Origin: Rhabditoides inermis | Lineage: Eukaryota; Nematoda; Chromadorea; Rhabditida; Rhabditidae | Direction: 5' to 3' | DNA length: 64,000 bases | Assembly (NCBI GenBank): GCA_963966185.1 | Contig: CAWZYM010000148.1 | Coordinates: 449,001 to 513,000, forward strand | Part shown: positions 9,274 through 21,600 of the stretch, in pieces | Position numbering within the stretch: the first letter of the stretch is position 1 | How the letters are laid out: every line of letters begins with the position of its first letter | Position numbers and translations under genes: made by a program | The notes under the pieces: generated by a model | Told to the model about the DNA's origin: nothing | Databases searched by the model: none | Seen by the model: only the letters and a program-made list of their open reading frames with translations

Positions 9274-12200
9274 AATTGACATTCAATCGAAATTCATTCA
9301 GAGTAGGTGCAATGTGGTAACCTATTGGTAGTGGAGTGATTACGGTTTTTTAATCCGTGTTGGGATTAAGAGTAGGATGGATGATTAATGTTTAAAAAAA
9401 ACGTTCTCTGATTTTAGTATGAGCGAGTAACGTCTATGTTGTGTGTTTGACTGCTTCGTTGAGCCGCCTCCCTCCGGTCTGCCCGCCTCTCTGCCCCCTC
9501 CATCTTTCCTCGTTGGCCGTCCGTCTTCGATGGGAGGGTATGAGAGGTACCTGCCCGCACAGACACCCGCACTGGGACCATCCACCAACATGGAGAGGGT
9601 GAGTGGCGATTGATCACTTCATCTGGTTTGGCCACACTACTGTTGTCAAAGACTGACCAATATGATTTGCGTAAACGAAACGTTTTGTGGAAGGTAGCAC
9701 TGCACTGCGAACGTGCGAACACTGAGAATACTTGAGTTTTATATATACAATATTTTGTGAGCAGCAAACGCGGTTCATGTATGTTTCACAAATTTGAATG
9801 TATGAATATAATGATATTTTTTCAACATGAATGGTACACCAATTATATGCTATTAATTATCTATGACTATAATTTACTTTTCGTAGGAATATACAATTCG
9901 CGTACTGGTCTGCAGTTGTGCAACACCTCGGCAAGTGGTCGAAATATCACCGCGCTTTTGACCGCCATTCTAGGTCGTTGCTTTCACCTAGGATGGCCGT
10001 TTTGATGTTTTTGTATTGTTTTACAACATTTTCTTCGTTTCTACACATTCATCTATGTTAAGTTTACGTATTGTAAAACGGCCATGTGCGGGAAAGCTTT
10101 CCTATCCCCGCGCTAGCCAAGTTTCGAATATTTTCGGAATTTTGCTTGTTTTGGTCGATTTATTCGTAAACGTTGTATGACTTTGGCATTTTCTCATCGT
10201 CGCTGTTATTGTATTCGCTTGCTCGAATAAGTGTTACTGGTACGTTTAAATTGCCGCAATAGGTTCTCTTTCCCTATTCACATGCTTGGGCAGGTCGGCG
10301 AGCTTTGAGGGTAGGACCCCGTTTTAACTTCTTCTTTGTGGCGTACCGACTTCCAATACTATTGTTAGTATTCTTTCTGGTCTAGATACTATGTCGCGCG
10401 GCTTTGCAGTTATGCACATACTGGCGTAGTACGCTGGTCATTTTGTCTTTTGGTTCACGATTTTCTAGTTTATGTGCTTCATGGAGCCCAGGGGGCGGAA
10501 GCTGTTTTCTTACCGAGCGGAGCCCAGGGGGCGAAGCGGTTTGCGTCGAGCGAAGCCCAGGGGGCGAAGCGGTTTGCGTCAAGCGGAGCCCAGGGGGCGA
10601 AGCGGTTTGTGTCGAGCGGAGCCCAGGGTTCGCCCCTCATTTTGCACGATGCCCCCGGGGCCATGTGGTTCGTGTTTGGCGGATCCCAGGGGGTGATGCA
10701 GTTCCTTGGCGAGCCCAGAGGACAGAGCTCTGTGTAGTTGTTGAGCCCAGGGGGCAGAGCCGCTCTCCCCGCAGATGAGGCGAGGAGGCTGGACAGTTCG
10801 AACCAGCGGGCCTCCTGGAACGTGCTCGTTGTTTGACGCGTAGTCGATGAGTTTTTGTGCGAGTGACCTGTTACGGCGCGGATCATGTGAATGGTAAATT
10901 GGTTAGTTCCACAACAATAACCCAAAATCTCGTAACTGGCCATGTCACGCTTTCGCGCGTTCAAGATCGAGTCGCGTGCATTCGTAGAGAAATTGGGTAC
11001 GGCGTCAGATCGGTCAGGGATCCGAGAACCACAATCTCGTTGGCTCCTGCGTTCTGGTCGGAGACCTATTGGACGCAGAGCTCTTTGATGTATGTGTTTA
11101 ATCACTGCCACCATGGTATATGTGGCAGTGTCGTGGAGAAGGTACCTTACCAACCACGAACCGGACTATGGATTGGACATGCTATCTCGCCGGCTGTTCC
11201 CGGCTTGTCATTCGCGGCTTTTGTGGTTCGATTAGGAAACGAACGGTAGCGAATATGAATGGCTTGTGCCAGACAGGGCGCCGCAATACGAGAACGGTGT
11301 GTGGTCCTATAAACGTGACCTGCAACCTGGAAATGAATTGTGTGTGCAAGACGGAAAGTCTTGTGGTCAATTGGTGAGGGTCCAAGCTAGTGAATTTTTG
11401 TTGCTAATGGCGGCGTCACTTCTTTTGACACGCAGAGCCCCAGGCACTTTCGTACGCCACTCAAGTTCCCACTCAAGTTCCAGCCCTTTTCTCTAGATTC
11501 ATATTACCTCGCACCATTCTCGCGCCATGGCCCGCATGGCCGTCTGTGCACCGTTCGTGTGCAAGCAGCACAATTCGGAATATACAGAAACGATCAGTGA
11601 TCGATGCCTTAATCATTGGACAATATATAGTTCTCGCTAAGTGTTTTACCAATTCGTGTGCAACGTTCTTGCACGCAGTTTTTGCTCCACTCCACTCCAC
11701 TTCTCGGATTGCCCATGTCCGGAAAATGACGTCTTCAGAGGCTAAATCGCTGAAGCGCGATGCCCTCTAGAAGGTACGCACGGCTATGTTGCCACGCGGT
11801 TCGGTACTCGTCGTCCTTATTTTTTTGGCATTTATTGGCTGATTTGCAGTTAGACTTTCAAGGTCTTACCGATGTCGTCGTGCACCTTCACCATCCACGC
11901 TTCTCGAGTGCTTTTTCTCTCCCAGTGGGGCTGCGGAAGTGCGTGTGCGGACTGCTTCACAATGCGGTTGTCTCTTCTGCGCAGCATGACCCAGCAGGCT
12001 AGCTCGCTCAGCCGCCACCTGCCGCGATGGTCTCGACTCGACAGCTTGCGGGAGCGACGCTGTAGACGCGAGTAGATATCTTCGACTGTCTTGTAGAGGG
12101 TGTTGGTGGCCCGCGCGGGTCCTGATAGAAGAATGCGAGCTTTTAACTGAAGAACTTTCCTTTCGCGACGTCTGGCTTCGATGCGACGGTGTTGTTGAGC

Positions 12201-15200
12201 GCCCACGTTCCCCCCGCTAGAAAGAGGAAGGCGGCGTGGGCGGAATTGCGGTAGACGCGTAGCGGGATGTTATTATCCACATTTGACCTCTACAGCACCT
12301 TGTCCAGCGAATTGAACGCTGAATAGGAGAACAGGCGTGCGCGATTTTCGTCAGCATGTTCATCTCCGAATCGACCTTGTCGCTCACCCACGACGCGAGG
12401 TAGCGGTACTCGTGCACCTGCTCGATCTCCTCTTCATTATGTACACTGCGGTCACTGCGTTCATGCGGTTAGCACCGCGACGAGCTACGCGCACGCCGCT
12501 TCCGCGTGCTGTGAGAACGTGTAATTGTATGAGGCGGGTGTGACGTGTGAGGCGAGGAGTAAAGCTACATTGCAATTCCAGTTTGCCGAATAGGTGATTG
12601 GCTATCAGCAGATAGCGCAGCGCATAAGTAGTTGTTATCGCCTTTAAAATGTGAAGTATCGCGAGTCGCGTGTCTGTCTACCTATCCGAGGCGGATTCGT
12701 ACCGTTTTTTGTGTCGCGCGTGTTCAGATATCTCTGTCGCGTTCATAATCACATGTCCGCGATGACGCGCACTCACCGTCGTACTGAAATGCTTCTACTT
12801 CTATTCGAACAATTTGCAGTCATTCGTGGCCAAAATGTCATCTGGGAAAGCGACCGGAGGGGATGCCAACGACTGGCTAGCACGAAAGGCCCGATGGGAC
12901 AGTGTCGCGGCCGGCGCCGCCCTGCCTGGAGGAGCAGCTGACTAAGAGTGAGTCAGACTGGCATAGTGTGGTACATACCATACATAGGTTTAGATACCCT
13001 AGTTTCTGACCTTTGCTTGTTCTAGCATAAACCTGTCCCTCCTAAGCGAATTGTATATGGATAATGAAAAATTATTTATCACGTAGAGCAGCGGAGTGAT
13101 AATTTACTTTTCGTAGGAATATACAATTCGCGTACTGGTCTGCAGTTGTGCAACACCTCGGCAAGTGGTCGAAATATCACCGCGCTTTTGACCGCCATTC
13201 TAGGTCGTTGCTTTCCCACCCACCCGCCCAGTGTAGAGCGGAACCCACCCTCCCACCAGAATGTGAACGGGGAGTGAACTAGAACGGCATCAGTTGACTA
13301 TATACGACGTCGCAGAATCAGTCGCTATGCCGTAGAGTAGCACTGTCACACCTGCGTTTACATGATTCACGAATCATGTAGTGATGCAACTAACTGGCTC
13401 TACTCTTATGCCCTTTCACAGTCCAGCCATCACGGCTATTGTTTCATATTTGGACTAATGCGCCAGATAGTTATAACTTGCAGAGCTATCAGTTCCATTA
13501 GCCGTCCCTTTTCAGCAGCACCCTGCTCGCGCGGGGAGGCTAATGTTATAATTTCAGATTCGCACGTGGTCGGAAGAAGGGAGAGAGGAGCGACCCTGCG
13601 GCGCCTTCACCAAGTCGGCGAGGAGCCGCGCCGACGACGGCACCCTCGACGCGTCCCCCTTCCCCCTCCCCAACATGCGACGCCACGTGCCCTTCCCTCA
13701 TTGTCCATTCGCTAAGGTAGCACTCCCCCACAGTAGTCCACACTGTGTGTTACAATTGGATGCCTCGCTCATTGTATTACTGTGGGGTCCGAATACGGCC
13801 ATCTGTGAGCATAAACCTGTCCCTCCTAAGCGAATTGTATATGGATAATGAAAAATTATTTATCACGTAGAGCAGCGGAGTGATAATACGTATTAGCAGG
13901 ACACTCCTCTGCCACGTTCTCCACGCGCCTCCGCCACTGTGTCGGGTCTATCGCCGGGCGGAGTGGGATCGGGAGGAGCGGCCAGGCGAGTATATATCTT
14001 CCCCTCTTCCCCTCTTCCCCTCATCCCCTCATCCCCTCTTCCCCTCTTCCCCTCTTCCCCTCTTCCCCTCATCCCCTCATCCCCTCTTCCCCTCTTCCCC
14101 TCTTCCCCTCTTCCCCTCTTCCCCTCTTCCCCTCTTCCCCTCTTTCCCTCATCCCCTCTTTCCCTCATCCCCTCTTCCCCTCTTCCCCTCTTCCCCTCTT
14201 CCCCTCTTCCCCTCTTCCCCTCTTCCCCTCTTCCCCTCTTCCCCTCTTCCCCTCTTCCCCTCTTCCCCTCTTCCCCTCTTCCCCTCTTCCCCTCTTCCCC
14301 TCTTCCCCTCTTCCCCTCTTCCCCTCATCCCCTCATCCCCTCTTCCCCTCTTCCCCTCTTCCCCTCTTCCCCTCTTCCCCTCTTCCCCTCTTCCCCTCTT
14401 CCCCTCTTCCCCTCTTCCCCTCTTCCCCTCTTCCCCTCTTCCCCTTTTCCCCTCTTCCTCTCTTCCCCTCTTCCCCTCTTCCCCTCTTCCCCTCTTCCCC
14501 TCTTCCCCTCTTCCTCTCTTCCCCTCTTCCCCTCTTCCCCTCTTCCCCTCTTCCCCTCTTCCCCTCTTCCCCTCTTCCCCTCTTCCCCTCTTCCTCTCTT
14601 TCCCTCTTTCCCTCTTTCCCTCTTCCCCTCTTCCCCTCTTCCCCTCTTCCCCTCTTCCCCTCTTCCCCTCTTCCCCTCTTCCCCTCTTCCTCTCTTCCCC
14701 TCTTCCCCTCTTCCCCTCTTCCTCTCTTCCTCTCTTCCCCTCTTCCCCTCTTCCCCTCTTCCCCTCTTCCTCTCTTCCCCTCTTCCTCTCTTCCCCTCTT
14801 CCCCTCTTCCTCTCTTCCCCTCTTCCCCTCTTCCCCTCTTCCCCTCTTCCCCTCTTCCCCTCTTCCCCTCTTTCCCTCTTCCCCTCTTTCCCTCTTTCCC
14901 TCTTCCCCTCTTCACCATCGCCTCACAGGTCTGCGTTCCGTCCGTACCAGCCGTCTCGCCCCGCCCCTCCCGCGGAGTCAGTGCGAGAGGGGGGAGGAGG
15001 GACAGGGGAGGGCGAGAAGAGCCGCTTCGATCCGTACGCCGATCTCGTATTCGAGCCACTCGTCAAGCACCAGCCCAGTCCCACGGTCAGTCACAGATGG
15101 AGATCGTATGGGTTAGGGAACTCTGGTTGAGTCGGGTGTATATGTGTTTTGTATGTTTCAAGTGGGTATAGTGTTGGGCAGTTTGCATGAGATCTAATTC

Positions 15201-15634
15201 AGTGTCAGATTAAGCAGTTTGAAGGTCAACTGTACGTTTAAATTTGATGAGCTAGTAAATCGTTGAAGGTAGAGGGTAAAGTGTAATAGTAATGTTGAAT
15301 GATTGTATATGCCGGAAGTGGGTCGGCCTCGCTCGATGGAGTCGATCGGATCCGAGAAGGGAGTGGAGGCGGATGGAGAGAGGTGAGAGAGAGAGAGAAA
15401 TGCAAAGGACATCAACTAGTTTAAAAGTTTCATTTAACTACCTTACTACTTAATTAATAATAGGAGGTATCGATTACGGTTTGTGTTGTACCGCTATTCC
15501 TTTTCAGCCAGGCCTCGTCGGATGGCGGTCCGACTGTTGTGGATGAGGGCTACTCGCATGTGGAGGAGGTGGTGAGGAGGAGGAAGGGCAGGGGCAAGGA
15601 GCACATGGAGAGGTGCGTTCACGGACACAGGGGG

Positions 15635-15688
<54 letters not shown>

Positions 15689-18600
15689 TTCTCTCTTTCT
15701 CTCTTTCTCACTCACTCTCACCATGTCTTCCCCAGGTTGGTAGACGAGAGGAAGGGGGGGGGGGGGTTGTCACCGTATAGGAGTAGCCGTGCTGAGTGAC
15801 TGAGTCTCGATTTTCTCGATTTGTTTGCAGCGCGACGGAGTTGTCTGTGTGGGTTCGTATCCGCGCGTGTACGGAGAGCCGTCCAGTCATGGACGTCCAA
15901 CACCAGATAGAGGCAGTCATCGAGTCGGTCGGTAGAGTGGTATACACATTGAAATTATGCTAATATTTGAGAGCAGGGCGTTTAGAGTTTTGGATGGATG
16001 GGAGTAATGCTGATGCGTCTTTGAGTTAGTTGTCTGTCATTAAAACTTAGAACTTAGGTTGATGACTACATTTGAACAGCTTGCTTTCAGCTGGGTGTGG
16101 TTTGGATGTGTGTGGAGGGAGTGGGGGCGGTGCCTCGGGCAGACTACGAGGAGAGGGCACACGAGTGGAGGGTGCGCGTCGTGCTGGAGATGAAGGTAAG
16201 AGGCTTGATTAGAATATAGAAGATCGAAGTTGTCTTATATTATCACCTTGGTTCGGAAAGAGAAAGAGACGATGTGAGCGTATTGTTTGTATTGCAGGAT
16301 GGCGACGCTCAGCTGACAGTGTCCCGTTGGGTGCGTGGTTGGAGTGCGCGGACTGCGAACGGACTGCACGACCAGCTGATGATGCACGTGACAGACATGC
16401 ACACCGTGTACGACACCATCAGGTACGGGGAGAGGAGGCATGGAATAGAATGAGGACATACGCACACATCGAACAATGTAGCACAACTACGGTTAGGAAC
16501 TGTGCATATCCGATTTCGATTTGCGGGGCTTCACATTTCCATATTTGCTTGCAGCCCGCAGCACTCTGGTTTCGCCCTCACCTGGCTCGGCATCGGACAC
16601 TGCCCCTCGCCCGGAATGTTCTTTGTCAGGCAAGAGTTTTTATTCTGGTGACGCTCAGCATATTGTATTTGTTTCTTTTCAGAGGCGACTACGTGACGAA
16701 CTTCAACAAGCCGAGCAACTGTCAGATGAGTGGAGGAAACAACACGACACAGTTCCTGGCGGCTGGTGAGGAGGAAGAGGGAGAGAGGGGGGGGAGATAG
16801 AAGGAGGGGGAGATGTGCATGTGGAATCCTCGCTTGTGTTCCAGGCTGTCAGAACTACCTGTCGTTCGCCTCGTTCGAACACGACCGCCGCGTGGTCACG
16901 TGCTACTTCGCAGTCGCCATCCCTCCCATGCACGACGGACTGCAGTTCGTCGGGTCAGTCTGTACCTCTCTACTCTCTATACTGTGTGTTGCATTTGTCA
17001 TTTCTTCACGATGGGTTTCAAAGGGGAATTGAACAGGTGCTAGTGATTTTAAAATTCATTCGCAAACTGGAGAAGTGTTATGGGTAATTCCATTTTGGTA
17101 TCGGATTCTCAGTTGAGCAATGGCGACTCTTGCAGCTACCGCGTGGTTCTGCAGTACTCTAACATGGTGTCGGTGTGTGTGGATTGCTCGGATAGAGAGG
17201 ACTACAGGGTCATCTTCCGACTCAAACACCCACCACAGGTGAGGAGAAAGGGGCAACGGGTAGACGACTGGAGAAGAAAAAAGGATAAAAATATTAAAGT
17301 TCACATAGATGATTTGTTAGATTTTCGGGTTTATTTTAGGTTCAAATTGCTAGGACGTATAACATATTGCTTCTTCGAACGTTCGATGTTTCTATTATGT
17401 TGGTGGAACGTATTACTCACGTCAAAAATCGAAATCATAGTTTTCCGCACACATTTGAGTTTTTGAGTGATAGTTTTTTTTGTGATTTGTTAATGCGTAA
17501 CGTAGTGTGCCCGAAACAATTATTATTCACGACATGCATTGAATTATGGTGTGTGATCGCAACTTTATTCGATAATCTTTGCTTTGATGTCTTATGTCTG
17601 GTTTGCAGTTGTGGGAGGCGATTCCGCGGGCGCAGAACGGCCGGCGGGTGCTGAACATGGAACAGAACAGGGAGTGGGTGCGAGTACTCAAGTGAGTCGA
17701 CCGGCATATGATAGATGAGAGATGAGCTACAGCTAACACCATATTACATATTGTATAATTCATTCTCACGGATCGGTTGTGATAGTGTGAAACATGTTAT
17801 GCATAGGAATTAATGATTTTGTTTGGTGTGTCTTCTCTGTCATCTAGAGCTGGTACAGTAGACTGATATACATGTTCTCCCTATCCATCTTTGTAGATGG
17901 GCGGGTGAGCGTGACCGGGCCGCCGGCTGCTCGCAGGAGGCCCTCGCCACATGCCCCTATCTCGGCATCGCAATCAAGAAGTCAGTAGGTGTAGGCGTGT
18001 ATTTCAATTCATTTGTTAATTGTGTGTTGATTTGCAGACGGGACACGGGCGTGGAGACATTCGGCAACGCATCGGGTGCGGATGATGAGGTGGGTTGGAG
18101 GGGACTACGGTACGCAATACATGGTATTCTCCTATCGTAATTGAAAAGAATGGTGATGGTGAAAGATGGAAGTGGATTGTTGTTCAGCGTCTGCGTCAGC
18201 TGTTCGAGCTGATCACGAGGATCGGGGCGAGGAGCAATGCAAAGGTAGGAAGAGGAAGAGAGGGGATATGAACCATGGAGACCGCCTCAAAGTTCTTACA
18301 TTTTCAATGTCTACATTTTCGTCCACGTCCACTACATGTGGTTGTTTGTATGATTTGTTCCATAGTATGAAATCAAACGAGTGTTTTCATTAGTTATGTA
18401 CATGTCGGAATCAGGCTTATAAACAAACAATGAAACTGAAATCAAACGAGTGTTTTCATTAGTATTGAAACCTTGAAACATGTTTATGGTGTTGTTACTT
18501 TTCATCGAACCCGATTGCCTCTTTTCATTACACTCACTGAAACCTGCGTAGTAATTTACCAGTTGCCCAGTTTGTATCTTGTGTGACTTGTGATACTGTT

Positions 18601-21600
18601 ACTTATTGGTAAGTTATGGATGATGGTGTCTAGGTGTGGTTCGGCGCAGTGTTGTGTGTGCGTCGCTCCCTCCCCCACGTGCCAGACTGGCACTCCTCCG
18701 TCGGGTCATTCAGGGCCGACTACGCACTCAAGGTACACTCAGTTGGTACTATCTTGATGCAAAATATCTGCCATGAATACGTTTCGAATGTTTCACAAGT
18801 TCCGACTTTATATTAGTGCGCAATACTTGTAAGTTGTTAATATTTCTTCTCGCCAGGCGCTGATCTCTCGTGGTTGTGTGGTGACGGATGAGCTGTTTGA
18901 GTGGACAGAGGGGAGGAAGAGGGGAGTGGAAGAGGGGGAGGGAGAGGAGGAGGCCGTGATGAGGACGCCATTCTTCAAGAGGGTCAGATGGTGCATGAAG
19001 GTGAGTAGGGGGTTTAGATTGAAGATAAAGCGTTAATCGCCAGGTAGTGGCAGGTTTTCCGTGATTTAAAAAAAAAAGATGATTGGATGCTTGTGTTGCG
19101 TGTTGCAGGAGTGCCGTCAGGCGTGCGAGGATTCACTCGAGAACCTGCTGTGTGCGGTGGATGAGAGGAGGCAGATGAGTGTGCGCAGGGCATTCGACAA
19201 GATGTATGCAAGCAAGGTGCGTGGACTTACCTGATTGGTATTATTATTATTGATGTGGTTTTGGAACAATCACGATACGTACATTGTGTTTTTTCGTATT
19301 GTTGATGATTGGTGGGCATGAATCACATGTTCACATGTGAGCCTTGCAGGTGTCTGCGTACCGTCGACTGGCTCGGGGTGAGGTGAAGGACACGGAGTTC
19401 CGCCGCCAGCTCCCACCCAACTGCGTCATGGTCAGGAAGGTAAGGGGGTGTGTCTTGGATCGGAATGTGAGCCAGTTTGTTAAAACACGGATGATCATGC
19501 TTTCAATCTCGTGATTCTGTTAATAAAAAAAGGGTTCTGATATTGTCGCCAAAATAACTTATTCGAGTAGAGATAAATAAGAAAGATGTTTTAGATGTGA
19601 TAACTAATATTGGATCCAGTTGTTTCTCTTTTTTCTTAGTGTATCATCTGGATACGTATCTTGTATTTGACGTTTTTTTCTTTTTAGGTGATGGTGACTC
19701 CGCTCCGAACGCTGTTCATGGCACCAGAGGTGAGAGAAAGAGAACGAGAAAATAGAGAGACTTAGTGAAGGTGTTTAGTGACGATGAGTAGATGAGTAAT
19801 GGTGCATTGATGTGAGTGATGAGTGTTGTGGGTAGGTGATGATGACGAACCGGGTTGTCCGCCACTTCGGCGAGGAGAACGCACTGCGCTGTGTGTTCAG
19901 AGACGACAGCGGAGGAAAGATGATCGTCAAGGACTTCGTACAGGGGAACAACCACGATCGTGAGTCGAATGAGTATTGTAGTTTTTGGTTCTTTCTAAAA
20001 TAGGTTTTAGATGATTATTGAGTTGGGTAGATATGAACAGTGGACAATGACGTGAGCTTTCTGCAATCCTGCAATCCTTTATTTTTACAATTGACTATTC
20101 ATTCGGGCAAATGTGGCTAGATGAAGTAGAAGTAGCTGACATAAGTGAATGTATTGCAGAGCAGTCTCCTCTGATAGCTGACATGGTGCAGCGCACGATG
20201 TCACACGGACTGCGCATACACGACAGACACTACTACTTCCTCGCCTGGAGCAACTCACAGGTTGGTCGACTTGCTTTCTCGCGTGTTATGGTGCTGTTTT
20301 GTGATGAAATCGAGTTATCATATGATTTGAAACGTCTGTCGTGTATGCGCGTTCACACACAAAAAAACAGTCAGTGGTTGTTTTTTGTGTGTGAATGATA
20401 TGAAGCTATTAGCAGTAGAAAACGCACATTAAGGATCAGTTCGGATGATTGACACCACTTATTCCTTCTAGACTTGATTCAAGCGTGAAACGTATGCCTT
20501 ATTAGGTTCTCTTGGAGTGGGACAGTCAGGGTTTCTCAAGGTTGGAATTTTGTGAGCTTACAGTTTCTTGATGAATATGAATGTATGTATTTTGGATGCG
20601 CGACCACGGCTGCTACATGTACGCGCCGGCTGTGGACCCGCACACTGGCAGGGTCACCGTCGACATCGAGCAGATGAGGAGGTGAGAAGCGTTGGAAACA
20701 CAAACATGAAAGCAAAGCAACATTCCAACAGCGTACTACAAAGAAGACCAGTTTTGGAAGAAAAGAAGAGGACTACTCAGAGATGCGAAGGTGTATCTGA
20801 TAGTTCAGTGGAAAGATGCTGAGAACAGACACGTAGGAATGTAGTTATTGCGATCATTGTGAATGAATCTAAGCTGTTTTTGGAATTATATTATTATATA
20901 GCAAGTTCCACTGGCGAATCAGAATCAGAATATTTATCTCGAATCAAGTAGCACACAATATCGATTACGTAAATTACGGTAAGATAGGTAAAATACAGTA
21001 ATACAATGCCTACTGCGAGTTCCAACAACACGGATTTCGGTGCTCCGTGGATGCGTACGTGTTGTTGGTTATGCTTGTTACTGGCGAATCGCGGTGTATT
21101 TTCTAGTGGCGGAACGGAGTGTCAAAAGGACCGCGACATCACCGCGTTGTTGTGAAACGGTTCAGAATTAAGCCCCCGGTTATCAACTCTATGACATCAC
21201 AAGACCCTAATTGTTTTGTATCGCCCTAATTGAGACGCGGTGACATTTTTGCGAACGATATATTTATCATGAAAGCACCAAAGTAACATTACAGCTATAA
21301 ATATTACAAACAACACAACGCGAAATGAACATCTAAATAACTGATAATAAGAAATAACAAAGCGCGAAAATAAACATCTAAATACAATATATACACGATA
21401 CTATAAGAACATTAATAATATATGAATGCTATCAACTGCTAAATATCTGTATAACGTCTACATACGTCGAGTGACGTGTGGAAGGAACACCGGAGGAGAG
21501 AGAATGACAGGGCCGGGGATTTGAATGAGAACAGGCGGGGGCAGAGGGAAGAGAGTGGGTCGGGCAGGCTCGAATCGAGTCATCCTCACCGGAATGGGAG

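Noticed and set aside
10479..11153. 224-residue minus-strand frame over the 33-bp minisatellite
   Set aside because: The frame stays open because the repeat unit is divisible by three; no motif, no splice support.
13880..15171. 400-residue Pro/Ser/Leu/Phe proteins (plus) and Arg/Gly/Glu/Lys protein (minus)
   Set aside because: Artefacts of the 8-bp satellite; only short flanking parts match RdRP exons.
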